In this document: one piece after another, positions 27,321-35,683 of the stretch | Layout of the letters: every line of letters starts with the position of its first letter | Position numbering within the stretch: position 1 is the first letter of the stretch | Source: Myxococcus landrumus | GTDB taxonomy: Bacteria > Myxococcota > Myxococcia > Myxococcales > Myxococcaceae | Assembly (NCBI RefSeq): GCF_017301635.1 | Contig: NZ_CP071091.1 | Location: 7,122,501-7,186,500, forward strand | DNA length: 64,000 nucleotides | Direction: 5' to 3' | Notes under the pieces: generated by a model | What the model saw: the letters and a program-made list of their open reading frames with translations, nothing else | Database searches by the model: none | What the model was told of the DNA's origin: nothing | Position numbers and translations under genes: made by a program

Positions 27321-29045
27321 ATGAGCCATTCCCGGGGTCTTCGCGTCACGAGTCTCGCCGTCTGGGTCTTCCTCCTGATGTGGGGTGTGCCTTCCGTGTC
27401 GGCCGGGGCTCCTGCTCCTGGCGCGGCGAAGAAGGGGGCTTGTGGCGCGATGGCTCCAGGTGTCGAGGCCCTGCTCAAGCCCGACTCCCTGGTGGTGTTC
27501 GCGGAGCTGTCCGGCACCGTGGAGTCGCCGCGCTTTCTGGGCGAGGTCGTCTGTCAGGCCATCGCCAAGGGGCTGCCGGTCCGAGTGGGGCTCCTCCTCC
27601 CGATGGAGGACCAGCGTGACCTGGAGGCCTTCCTGGCCGCGGGGGATGTTCCGGATGGCCCCGCGGCCATGCCTCGAGGGTGGTTCTGGGGAAGTACGAC
27701 TCGCTACTGGAAGGGCGCGGCCAGTGAGGCGATGCATCAACTGCTGCGTCGCCTGCGCGAGCTGCGCCGCGCGGGGGCTCGGCTCGAGGTCTTCGCCTTC
27801 AATACGCTCGACACGCCCTCGGCGGAGCGGATGGCCACGCAGGCCAGGACCGTCCTGGCCGTCGTGGATGCGAATCCTGGGGCACTCACGCTGCTGCTCT
27901 CCAACCGCGTCTTCGCCCGGACGGTGAAGGGCCTCCCCACGGACGCGGAGTTCCGCTCCATGGGCTGGCACCTCGCCCAGGCGAAGCGGCCCCTGACGGC
28001 GCTGCGCTTCAGCCAGGCGGGAGGGACCTTCTGGGCGTGTCTGGAGGAGGGCGTCTGCGAGGAGCACTCGATTCCTGGGACAGCCCAGGGGGCGAGTCCC
28101 TACGTCCGGCTCGACGCCTCACCCGACGCGGAGGGGTTTCACGGTGTCTTCCACGTCGGGGCCATCACCGCCTCGCGGCCCGCGATGGAGGAGATGTACC
28201 GGCGCGAGAAGGCCGCCACGGAGGCGGGCGCGGCGGAGCTTCGCGCGCGGGGCGAAGCGGCCTACAAGGCGAAGAAGTACGCGGATTGCGCGCGCCTCTA
28301 CGAAGAGGCCTCCCGGGTGGAGTCTCCCGAGCAGGGACAGGATGCGTACAACGCGGCCTGCTGTCACGCCTTGGGGGAGGACACGGACGCGGCCTTCTCC
28401 ATGCTCCGCAGGGCGAGCGACCTCAAGCACGACGACTGGTTCCACATGCAGCGGGACCCGGACCTCGCCATCCTGCGACCGCTCCGGCCCTGGCGTCACC
28501 GGCTCGATGACGTGCGCTTCAACCTGAAGCACCCGTGGGTCCTCACGGGCGGAAACCCCAAGCTCGTGGACCTCATGCTGGAGGAGCAGAACGACGGGTA
28601 TGACGTGGAGGCGGGGCTGCCCGTCGACGAGGCCCAAGTCAGGCTCCGGTCCGAGAAGCGCCGCGCGGAGGTGCTCGAGATGCTGGAGCCCGCGAAGGGG
28701 AAGTCTCCGAGCGCCACGGACTACCTCCTGGCCACCCATGTCTTCTTGTTGGGCAACAGCGTCGCGGACGCGCGGAAGGCTCGCGAGCTGGCGGGGCGGG
28801 CCATGGCGCTGGACGAGAAGGACCCGGATGCCCCCGTGCTCGCCGCCACGGCGCATGACCGCGAGCTGAAGGCCCAGGGCAAGCCCCAGCGCTTCGGCAC
28901 CCAGCGCCACCAGGTGAAGGGCCAGTGGCGGCTCTACCCGGTGGACCCCCAGACGACGGACGCGGAGCGCGCGAAGTGGCGGCTCCCCACGCTGGAGGAG
29001 ATGACGCGGGAGGCGGAGGCCGAGAACATCCCCGCCAGCCCATGA
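27321..29045 (+). CDS. exported protein, ChaN-like N-terminus plus TPR and DUF6624-like C-terminus
   Basis: About 574 residues. After a signal peptide (hydrophobic 9-27, cleavage near SAGAPA) comes a region resembling ChaN or erythromycin-esterase-like domains (LVVFAELSGTVESPRFLGEV, VRVGLLLPMEDQRDLEAFL). A TPR segment follows, with an end-of-group repeat (ADCARLYEEASRVE, DAAFSMLRRASDLKHDDW, RDPDLAILRPLRPW). The C-terminus ends in RFGTQRHQVKG...ERAKWRLPTLEEMT, the pattern seen in DUF6624 proteins. The start at 27321 is chosen because the signal peptide starts there. A periplasmic location is likely. The domain names are by resemblance only; function unknown. Confidence 0.75.
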   Translation: MSHSRGLRVTSLAVWVFLLMWGVPSVSAGAPAPGAAKKGACGAMAPGVEALLKPDSLVVFAELSGTVESPRFLGEVVCQAIAKGLPVRVGLLLPMEDQRDLEAFLAAGDVPDGPAAMPRGWFWGSTTRYWKGAASEAMHQLLRRLRELRRAGARLEVFAFNTLDTPSAERMATQARTVLAVVDANPGALTLLLSNRVFARTVKGLPTDAEFRSMGWHLAQAKRPLTALRFSQAGGTFWACLEEGVCEEHSIPGTAQGASPYVRLDASPDAEGFHGVFHVGAITASRPAMEEMYRREKAATEAGAAELRARGEAAYKAKKYADCARLYEEASRVESPEQGQDAYNAACCHALGEDTDAAFSMLRRASDLKHDDWFHMQRDPDLAILRPLRPWRHRLDDVRFNLKHPWVLTGGNPKLVDLMLEEQNDGYDVEAGLPVDEAQVRLRSEKRRAEVLEMLEPAKGKSPSATDYLLATHVFLLGNSVADARKARELAGRAMALDEKDPDAPVLAATAHDRELKAQGKPQRFGTQRHQVKGQWRLYPVDPQTTDAERAKWRLPTLEEMTREAEAENIPASP

Positions 29046-29049
29046 GCCC

Positions 29050-29694
29050 TCAGCGCGCCAGGTCTCCGCACAACATCCGCAGCGCCAGCTCCGCGTGGGC
29101 CTCCGCGAGGGTCTCCACGTCGAGCGCGCTTCCCTGGTCGTACCAGTAGGGCAGACGCACCCCCATCGCGGAGATGGCGGCGGCGGTGACGCGCGGGTGC
29201 GGGGGCGCGAAGCACTTCTGGGCCATGCCCCGCTCGATGACCTCCGCCAGCAGCGCGGCGGACTTGTCCCGCAGGGCCACGGCGGGTGCGGCGAGCTCCG
29301 GCGTCAGGGCATACAGCTCCTCATTCACCACCACCGCGAGCTGCGGGTGGGTGGCGTGCGTGCGGGTATGGGCGCGCACCAGGGCCCGCACCTGCTGCCG
29401 AGGCTCTGGCTCCGCGTCCTTCAGCGCGGCCTGGAGTGCCTCGTGGTGGGCCTCATGGCCGATGCGCACCAGCTCCGCGAGCACGTGCTCCTTGGAGGCG
29501 AAGTGCGCGTAGAGGGCGCTGGGCTGCAATTCCAGCACCTTGGCCAGGTCCCGGATGGAGGTGTCGTGGTAGCCGCGGCTCGCGAAGAGCTGGAGGGCCG
29601 TCTCCAGGATTCGGCGCCGGGTGCCGTCCGAGGAAGTAGAGGGTGGGAGGCTCGCCGGCTGGGCGCGGAGCCGGGAACGGTTGGAGGGGCTCAT
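29050..29694 (-). CDS. TetR family transcriptional regulator
   Basis: A 214-residue regulator. The helix-turn-helix runs RRRILETALQLFASRGYHDTSIRDLAKVLELQPSALYAHF (typical TetR N-terminus, about residues 28-67). The C-terminal ligand domain is variable. The start at 29694 lies 14 nt from a palindromic operator that it probably binds. It is divergent from the alpha/beta-hydrolase gene at 29766, so autoregulation and control of that gene are expected. The larger upstream reading frame is not used. Confidence 0.9.
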   Translation of the reverse strand: MSPSNRSRLRAQPASLPPSTSSDGTRRRILETALQLFASRGYHDTSIRDLAKVLELQPSALYAHFASKEHVLAELVRIGHEAHHEALQAALKDAEPEPRQQVRALVRAHTRTHATHPQLAVVVNEELYALTPELAAPAVALRDKSAALLAEVIERGMAQKCFAPPHPRVTAAAISAMGVRLPYWYDQGSALDVETLAEAHAELALRMLCGDLAR

Positions 29695-29707
29695 GTGGGT
29701 TCTTGCT

Positions 29708-29723
29708 GAACGAGCGTTCGTTC
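29708..29723. promoter_or_regulatory. TetR-type operator
   Basis: GAACGA-GCGT-TCGTTC is a perfect inverted repeat in the 71-nt space between the TetR gene and the divergent hydrolase. Operators of the AACGANNNTCGTT kind are usual for TetR repressors of fatty-acid or hydrolase genes. It sits 14 nt from the TetR start and 42 nt from the hydrolase start. Confidence 0.75.
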
Positions 29724-29765
29724 TACTAGGGTCCTGACATCCACTTCCGCACCGGGAGTCCGAGA

Positions 29766-30584
29766 ATGTCCACACTTCAGCTCGATGGGGTCTCCCTTCA
29801 CTACGAAGAGGCGGGTCAGGGCATTCCGGTGTTGCTGCTTCACGGGCTTGGTTCCTCCGGGAGCGACTGGGAGTGGGTAGTCCCGAGGCTGGCAAACGGT
29901 TACCGACTGATTGTTCCGGATGCGCGGGGACACGGCCGGAGCGGCAAGCCGCCGGGCGCCTACGGGGTCCCCCTCTTCGCCCGGGACATCGCGGGCCTGT
30001 GTGACGCCCTGGGGCTGACCCGGGTGCACGTCGTCGGGCTGTCGATGGGTGGGATGATGGGGTTCCAGCTCGCCCTGGACCGGCCGGACCTGGTGCGCAG
30101 CCTGGTCATCGTCAACAGCGGCCCGGAGGTCGTGGCCAGGACGCTGAAGCGGAAGTTCGAGTTCGCCACGCGGCGGGTGCTGCTGCGCCTGCTGGGGCCC
30201 AGGGGCCTGGCGAAGATGCTGGCGCCGCGCCTGTTCCCCAAGCCGGAGCAGGCCGCGCTGCGCGAGCGCGTCCTCACCGGCATCTCCGCCAATGACCCGG
30301 ATGCGTACCGGCGCGCGACGCTGGGACTGCTCGGGTGGAGCGTCATGGCGCGGCTGCCGGACATCCGCTGCCCGGTGCTGGCGGTCCATTCCGAGCGCGA
30401 CTACACGCCGCTCTCCGCGAAGCAGGCCTATGTCGACCTGCTCCCCCACGCGCGCCTTCACGTCCTGACGGACTCCGGCCACGCCGCGCCGCTGGACCAG
30501 CCCGGGCCGCTCACCGACGCCGTGGAGGACTTCCTCCGCACCGTCGATGCGGGGACGGCCCAGGACAGCGCGCTGGGCGCTTGA
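29766..30584 (+). CDS. alpha/beta-fold hydrolase
   Basis: A 272-residue soluble hydrolase. The oxyanion motif is LLLHGLGSSGSDW, the nucleophile elbow is VGLSMGGMMG (serine), the acid is aspartate in VHSERDYTPL, and the base is histidine in TDSGHAAP. The triad order and DARGHGRSGKP match the haloalkane dehalogenase/BphD/3-oxoadipate enol-lactonase group. No export signal is present, so it acts in the cytoplasm. The divergent TetR repressor suggests it is induced by a small hydrophobic compound; the substrate is unknown. Confidence 0.9.
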   Translation: MSTLQLDGVSLHYEEAGQGIPVLLLHGLGSSGSDWEWVVPRLANGYRLIVPDARGHGRSGKPPGAYGVPLFARDIAGLCDALGLTRVHVVGLSMGGMMGFQLALDRPDLVRSLVIVNSGPEVVARTLKRKFEFATRRVLLRLLGPRGLAKMLAPRLFPKPEQAALRERVLTGISANDPDAYRRATLGLLGWSVMARLPDIRCPVLAVHSERDYTPLSAKQAYVDLLPHARLHVLTDSGHAAPLDQPGPLTDAVEDFLRTVDAGTAQDSALGA

Positions 30585-30627
30585 GCCGCCGCGCGGACCC
30601 GAGCTCCAAAACCGAGGAGGCTGAACG

Positions 30628-31638
30628 ATGTCGATGAAGCGACGAGGTGTCGTGCTCTCGAGGGCGTTGTGTCTTCTGGCGGGGCTGCTGGCGCTCTCCA
30701 CGGGAACTCCCGCCTATGCCGGCGAATGGGTCCATGGCAACCATGTGGGTGCATGGGGGGTGCGCGGGTTCCAGGTCTGGGTGCCCACGGGCTACGACTC
30801 CATGACACCGCGACCCCTGCTGGTGGCGCTTCACGGCTGCCTCCAGAACCCGGACCAGTTCGCGGGGCTGACTCGCCTGAACGAGAAGGCGGACGCGGAG
30901 GGCTTCCTCGTCCTCTATCCAAACCAGGCCACCTTCGCGAACGCGACCCAGTGCTGGAACTTCATGCTGGGCATGAACCAGGAGCGGGGCACGGGTGAGC
31001 CGTCGCTCATCGTGGGCATGGTGGACCTGGTGAAGCAGCGGTACGCGGTGGACTCGCGGCGCGTCTACGTGGGTGGGGTGTCCGCGGGCGGGGTGCTCAC
31101 CGGCACGCTGATGGCGTGCTACTCGGACGTGTTCGCCGCGGGCATGGTGGGCGCGGGGGCCATGTACAAGGCCGCCACCACGGTGTCCGGCACGGCGTTC
31201 TCCATGCTCTTCGGCAGCATCTACTCGCCCGATGACCGGGGCAAGGACGCGTGGGTGTGCTCGGGACGGCCGCGCCGCACGGTGCCGGTGCTCGTCATGC
31301 ACGGCACCGAGGATAGCGTGGTGAATCCCCTCAACGGGGAGCAGGCGGTGAAGCAGTTCCTCCAGACCAGCGACTACGGCGACGACGGCGTGGCCAACGA
31401 CAGCATCCCCGGGACACCGACGAGCACCCGCTCCTTCACGGTGCCCGGAGGGCGGAGCTACACGGTGAAGGACTACGTCCGCGGGGGCGAGCTGGTGGCG
31501 CGCAAGTACGAGATTCACGGGATGGACCACGCCTGGCCCGGAGGGGATTCGCGCTATCCCTTCGCGGACCCCTCCGGCCCGGATGCCACCACGCTCATGT
31601 GGGACTTCTTCAAGCAGCACGCGCTGGACGTGCCGTAG
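30628..31638 (+). CDS. secreted PHB-depolymerase/feruloyl-esterase-like hydrolase
   Basis: A 336-residue secreted serine hydrolase. A Sec signal peptide (SRALCLLAGLLALSTGTPAYA, here truncated for display as the segment ending TPAYA) is followed by an esterase core: PLLVALHGCLQNPDQF, nucleophile in YVGGVSAGGVLTG, acid in VMHGTEDSVVNP and base in GMDHAWPGGDSR. This is the LpqC/PHB depolymerase family, whose members cleave polyester or feruloyl ester bonds. AGGAGG lies 10 nt before the ATG at 30628. Export fits an extracellular degradative role. It is not clearly in an operon with the gene before it. Confidence 0.9.
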   Translation: MSMKRRGVVLSRALCLLAGLLALSTGTPAYAGEWVHGNHVGAWGVRGFQVWVPTGYDSMTPRPLLVALHGCLQNPDQFAGLTRLNEKADAEGFLVLYPNQATFANATQCWNFMLGMNQERGTGEPSLIVGMVDLVKQRYAVDSRRVYVGGVSAGGVLTGTLMACYSDVFAAGMVGAGAMYKAATTVSGTAFSMLFGSIYSPDDRGKDAWVCSGRPRRTVPVLVMHGTEDSVVNPLNGEQAVKQFLQTSDYGDDGVANDSIPGTPTSTRSFTVPGGRSYTVKDYVRGGELVARKYEIHGMDHAWPGGDSRYPFADPSGPDATTLMWDFFKQHALDVP

Positions 31639-31644
31639 ACCTCG

Positions 31645-32604
31645 TCAGTGCTGGTGGCCCATGCGCACCTCGACCTGGGGGTGCGCCTGCGCGAAGGCGC
31701 GCAGCTTCTTGAAGCTCTCCACGCCTCGGGGAGCGTCCGCGGTGAAGGTGCCCGGCTCCACGTCGTGCTCCCAGCCCCAGCGCGTGTGGCTCGCATCCCC
31801 CATCAGCAGCACGGGCCCCTTCGTCGAGCGCACCAGGTACGCGGTGCTGCCCGGCGTGTGCCCCGGCACCCAGAGGGCCCACACGGAGCCGTCGCCGAAG
31901 ATGTCCACCGCGCCCTCGAAGGGGCCGCTCGTCTCCGGGCGGTAGGGCCACTCGGAGAGGGGGGCCTTGCCCTCGAGGGAGCGGTCCGTGACGGGCTTGA
32001 TGAGCACGTTGAGGAACGCGCGGGGCGAAGTCTCTCCAGGGCCCGAGTAGACAGGTGTCCCGGCGGGCACATCGCGCATGCCGAGGATGTGGTCCATGTG
32101 CAGGTGTGTGAGGAACACGCCGGCCAGGGGCTGGGACTGCTTCGCGAGCCACTCGCCCAGGGGCTCACGCACCTTCAGCGTCTCCTCCAGCTTCAGGGCG
32201 CTGGAGACGATGCCGCTCACGGCCGCCTTCTCCGGTGCGTTCCGCAGCGCTGACTCGACGCCGGTGTCGATGATGAAGAGGCCCTTCGTCGGGTGGCGGA
32301 GGGCGTGGAAGAAGACCTGGATGGGCTCATTCTCCGCCGTCAGGCCCGCGGCCTTCGCGGTGGGGTGGTTCAGGTTGATGAGGCCACTTCGCTCCACGGC
32401 CCAGTCCGCCGAGGTGATGGTCTCCAGATCCACGGGGCCGGGCTCGTTCAGCACGGCGAGCACGTCCGTCAGGGGCTTGGGGTTGCCGAGCGCGGACGGC
32501 TGGTGGGGGTGCGAGGAGAGCTCGACACCGACGACACCGAGGCCGGCGGCGGAGAGGGTGACGAGGGCGAGGACCGCGAGAAAGAGGCGCTTGGCGTTCT
32601 TCAT
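31645..32604 (-). CDS. exported or membrane-anchored MBL-fold hydrolase
   Basis: A 319-residue metallo-beta-lactamase-fold protein with a hydrophobic N-terminus (KRLFLAVLALVTLSAAGLG) that anchors it or directs export. Zinc motif FLTHLHMDHILGM (HxHxDH), then WVPGHTPGSTAYLV, LLMGDASHTRWGW and a C-terminal MGHQH. Such proteins are lactonase-, arylsulfatase- or glyoxalase-like; the lactonase class fits best by the HxHxDH spacing. It is divergent from the LysR gene at 32670, the probable regulator. Confidence 0.87.
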   Translation of the reverse strand: MKNAKRLFLAVLALVTLSAAGLGVVGVELSSHPHQPSALGNPKPLTDVLAVLNEPGPVDLETITSADWAVERSGLINLNHPTAKAAGLTAENEPIQVFFHALRHPTKGLFIIDTGVESALRNAPEKAAVSGIVSSALKLEETLKVREPLGEWLAKQSQPLAGVFLTHLHMDHILGMRDVPAGTPVYSGPGETSPRAFLNVLIKPVTDRSLEGKAPLSEWPYRPETSGPFEGAVDIFGDGSVWALWVPGHTPGSTAYLVRSTKGPVLLMGDASHTRWGWEHDVEPGTFTADAPRGVESFKKLRAFAQAHPQVEVRMGHQH

Positions 32605-32629
32605 GGGGGCCAAGGTAGCGATGCGCGGG

Positions 32630-32666
32630 TGCATGGAATATGGCCATTTTGGTATGGAGCCATGCA
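32630..32666. promoter_or_regulatory. inverted repeat in divergent LysR/MBL promoter
   Basis: TGCATGG at 32630-32636 and CCATGCA at 32660-32666 form a perfect 7-bp dyad with a 23-nt AT-rich centre. The dyad ends 4 nt before the LysR start codon and begins 26 nt from the MBL start. It is a candidate LysR binding site. Confidence 0.45.
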
Positions 32667-32669
32667 TCC

Positions 32670-33560
32670 ATGAATATCTCCTGGGATGACGCGCGGCTGT
32701 TCCTGGCCATCGCGGAGACGGGCAGCTTCAGTGCGGCGGCGACGCGGTTGCGCATCGGCCAACCCACGGTGAGCCGGCGGCTGGCGGCGCTCGAGTATCA
32801 GGTGGGAGCGAAGCTGTTCCGCCGGAGCGTGGAGGGCGCGGCGCTGACGGTGGCGGGAGAGAGGCTGCTCCAGCCCGCGCGGAAGATGGCGGAGTGGGCG
32901 GGCGAGTTCCAGCGCGCGGCCGAGTCGAGTGACTCCTCGCCGAAGGGCCTGGTGCGCGTGACGGCGAGTCCCTTCATCAGCTTCGACTTCCTGGCGCCCT
33001 TCGCGGGGCACGTGGCGCGCAAGTACCCGGGGCTGCGGCTGGAGGTGCAGTCCTCCATCCAGTACGCGGACCTGGGGCGGGGCGAGGCGGACCTGGCGCT
33101 GCGCGGTGTCGCGACGAAGAACGCGGACCTCACGATGGTCCACACGTTGGAGCTGGAGAACGCGGTCTTCGTCTCGAAGGCGCTCAAGGCGAAGCTACCG
33201 AAGAGGCCCACGCTCCAGCAGATTCCGTGGGTGGCGTGGGCGCCTCCGTACGAGTCGGTGCCGCCCAATCCCCAGCTCGCGGTCCTCATCCCGGGCTTCA
33301 CGCCTGTCTTCACCACGGACAACTTCCTGGTGATGGTGGCGGCGGTGGAGGCGGGCGTGGGGGCGATGGTGATGGGGAACTTCTCCCACCGCTTCAACGC
33401 GCAGCGCGAGCGGAACCTGGTGCCGCTGGACGTGGACCTGGGGCCGCATGGGAAGCAGGTGCTTCACCTGGTCTGCCCGAAGTCCGCGCTGGACATTCCC
33501 CGCGTGCGGAAGGTGTCGGAGCTGCTGGTGGAGGAGCTGGAGCGGGCGCGGCGGCGCTGA
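32670..33560 (+). CDS. LysR family transcriptional regulator
   Basis: A 296-residue regulator. The N-terminal helix-turn-helix is DDARLFLAIAETGSFSAAATR followed by LRIGQPTVSRRLAALEYQVG. A substrate-binding C-terminal domain follows (LVRVTASPFISFDFLAPFAG, VAAVEAGVGAMVMGNFSHRF). It starts at ATG 32670; the upstream frame (32640) lacks a ribosome site and has poor codon use. It probably controls the divergent MBL-fold gene and perhaps itself. Confidence 0.9.
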   Translation: MNISWDDARLFLAIAETGSFSAAATRLRIGQPTVSRRLAALEYQVGAKLFRRSVEGAALTVAGERLLQPARKMAEWAGEFQRAAESSDSSPKGLVRVTASPFISFDFLAPFAGHVARKYPGLRLEVQSSIQYADLGRGEADLALRGVATKNADLTMVHTLELENAVFVSKALKAKLPKRPTLQQIPWVAWAPPYESVPPNPQLAVLIPGFTPVFTTDNFLVMVAAVEAGVGAMVMGNFSHRFNAQRERNLVPLDVDLGPHGKQVLHLVCPKSALDIPRVRKVSELLVEELERARRR

Positions 33561-33636
33561 CCTGGGGGCCAAGACTCGCTATACCCGGGACGTCTGGAGC
33601 AAACCTGATGTGGCACCACCCACGGAGACGCGCGGC

Positions 33637-34458
33637 ATGACGACACTCAAGGGGAAGACGCTTTTCATCACCGGGGCGAGCCGAGGAATCGGTCTGGCGA
33701 TTGCCCTCCGCGCGGCGCGCGACGGCGCCAACATCGTCATCGCCGCGAAGACGACGGAGCCGCACCCCAAGCTGCCGGGCACCATCTACACGGCCGCGGA
33801 GGACATCGAGAAGGCCGGTGGCAAGGCGCTCCCCGTCATGGTGGACATCCGTTACGAGGACCAGATTGCCGCCGCGGTGGCGCAGGCGGTGGCGAAGTTT
33901 GGTGGCATCGACATCCTGGTGAACAACGCGAGCGCCATCAGCCTCACCGGCACGGAAGACACGCCGATGAAGCGCTACGACTTGATGCATGGCATCAACA
34001 CGCGTGGCACCTTCGCCTGTTCTCAGGCGTGCCTGCCGTACCTCAAGAAGTCCAGCAACCCGCACATCCTCAACAACTCGCCGCCGCTGAACATGGAGGC
34101 GCGCTGGTTCGGCCCTCACGTGGCCTACACCATGGCGAAGTACGGCATGAGCATGTGCGTGCTGGGCATGGCGGAGGAGTTCCGCTCGGAGGGCATCGCC
34201 GTCAACGCGCTGTGGCCGCGCACCGTCATCGCGACGGCGGCCGTGCAGAACCTGCTGGGCGGCGAGGAGACGATTCGCGGCAGCCGCCAGCCTGAAATCA
34301 TGGCGGACGCCGCGCACGCCATCCTCACCAAGCCCAGCAAGAGCTTCACGGGCAACTTCTGCATCGACGAGGAAGTGCTGCGCGCCGCGGGTGTCACGGA
34401 CTTCGACAAGTACCAGTCCGTGCCCGGCGCGGAGCTGTTCCCCGACTACTTCATCTAG
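33637..34458 (+). CDS. short-chain dehydrogenase (HSDL2-like)
   Basis: A 273-residue SDR. NAD(P) motif TLFITGASRGIGLAIALRAA, NNASAISLTGTEDTP for the NNAG-like motif, and the catalytic Tyr and Lys in VAYTMAKYGMSMC. The overall pattern, including the PHPKLPGTIYTAAEDIEKAGGKAL segment (quoted in part: HPKLPGTIYTAAEDIE), matches hydroxysteroid-dehydrogenase-like 2 proteins. Cytoplasmic oxidoreductase, substrate unknown. The start at 33637 follows a GGAGACG site. It is convergent with the lipase gene, and a hairpin lies between them. Confidence 0.88.
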   Translation: MTTLKGKTLFITGASRGIGLAIALRAARDGANIVIAAKTTEPHPKLPGTIYTAAEDIEKAGGKALPVMVDIRYEDQIAAAVAQAVAKFGGIDILVNNASAISLTGTEDTPMKRYDLMHGINTRGTFACSQACLPYLKKSSNPHILNNSPPLNMEARWFGPHVAYTMAKYGMSMCVLGMAEEFRSEGIAVNALWPRTVIATAAVQNLLGGEETIRGSRQPEIMADAAHAILTKPSKSFTGNFCIDEEVLRAAGVTDFDKYQSVPGAELFPDYFI

Positions 34459-34473
34459 CGGAGCACCCGGGCA

Positions 34474-35430
34474 TCAGCCCACCGAGCGCAGGGACTGGCT
34501 CGGTGGGGGCGCCCAGGAGTTGTTGAGCTGCTGGATGGTCGTGAGCGAGATGCCCAGCAGGTACATGTAATAGAGCGCGCGGTGCTGGTCGTTGACCTCG
34601 TCCTCGAAGGCGAGGAGCCCCTTCTCGGGGTAGAGCGTTCCGGTCAGCTCCGTCGCGACGGAGGGCTGCTGGTAGGTGAGCTGGTTCTTCTCCAGCGTCT
34701 TCAGCGCCCCGTCGACGGCCGCCTTGCACAACGGGCCGCACTGCGGGCCGCCGGGGTAGAGGGACAGTATGGAGGTGAGCCCCTCCTGCGTCCACGCGCG
34801 AGGCACCACGTCGAGGGAGTTGTAGTAGCGCTCCGCCGTGGGGAAGGCCGTGTCATAGGCCGTGGCGAACGCGGGGTTGCCCGCGGTGGGCGCGGCGAAG
34901 GTGACAGGTTGGATGGACACGTTCGTCAGCGCGCCCTGGAACCACGCGGCGAGCACGGTGGCCACCTGCCCGCCCAGGCTGTGCCCGGTGACGAGCAGCG
35001 ACGTCCCGGAGGGGAGCGCCTGGAGGAACGTCAGGAGCGTGCCGGTGCCGGGCCCCACGGACGAGGTCATGTTGGAGACGTTCGTCCAGACCTCCACGTC
35101 GCCCTTGGAGATGGCCGCGTCGGAGGGGAACGAGGGGGCGCTGAAGGGCAGGGCCTCCTGGGGGTTGATGTTCTTGTCCTGGAGGAGGTCCTCGATGCGG
35201 TCGAACAGCGTGCCGCGCACGACGACGGCGTATTGGCCCTGGGTGTTGGAGGCGACGTAGACCAGGTCCTCTCCCTGGGTCGCCGGTCCCCAGGCGATTT
35301 GCCAGCCGCCCGTGGTGGTGGCGGTGAGGGCTTGATTCATCAAGGTGTAGCGGCCGGAGTTCGTGTCGAACTGCCCCAGATAGGAGATGGCCGAGAGGGT
35401 GATGCCCAGCTGAGCGGTGGTGAGAGCCAT
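34474..35430 (-). CDS. class 3 lipase-like protein
   Basis: A 318-residue lipase-fold protein. The nucleophile elbow is LLVTGHSLGGQVATVLAAW (serine at about residue 145); other family pieces are FAAPTAGNPAFATAYD and YYNSLDVVPRAW, carrying the acid Asp. The N-terminus has no signal peptide, unlike many secreted lipases. Class 3 lipases hydrolyse triacylglycerols or phospholipids. The start at 35430 follows GGAAGGAAG. It is convergent with the SDR gene and divergent from the 2OG oxygenase gene. Confidence 0.82.
   Translation of the reverse strand: MALTTAQLGITLSAISYLGQFDTNSGRYTLMNQALTATTTGGWQIAWGPATQGEDLVYVASNTQGQYAVVVRGTLFDRIEDLLQDKNINPQEALPFSAPSFPSDAAISKGDVEVWTNVSNMTSSVGPGTGTLLTFLQALPSGTSLLVTGHSLGGQVATVLAAWFQGALTNVSIQPVTFAAPTAGNPAFATAYDTAFPTAERYYNSLDVVPRAWTQEGLTSILSLYPGGPQCGPLCKAAVDGALKTLEKNQLTYQQPSVATELTGTLYPEKGLLAFEDEVNDQHRALYYMYLLGISLTTIQQLNNSWAPPPSQSLRSVG
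34478..34507. terminator. bidirectional terminator-like hairpin
   Basis: CCCACCGAGC pairs perfectly with GCTCGGTGGG over a 10-nt loop, between the SDR stop (34458) and inside the last codons of the convergent lipase gene. There is no T-run, so it may act as a processing or stalling hairpin. Confidence 0.5.
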
Positions 35431-35683
35431 GGTGCTTCCTTCCTTGGGTGAGAGGGATGGGATGCATCACCCCGGTTGCATTGGTCATGCCTGGGGCGGC
35501 TTGCTTGGGTGTCTCGAGGGACGCCCCGTGGGCGGTGGAGACCCTGGCCTCGTGCGACGTGTCGCCCGACGTGTCGAGGGCGTCGCCGTGTGTCGGGACT
35601 CGGTTATGATGTGTGTCTCCGCGGGGCCCTGGAGTGGCAAGGCGCGTGGCAGAGGCCCGGGGAGAAGAGACGAGGCGTTCGAG

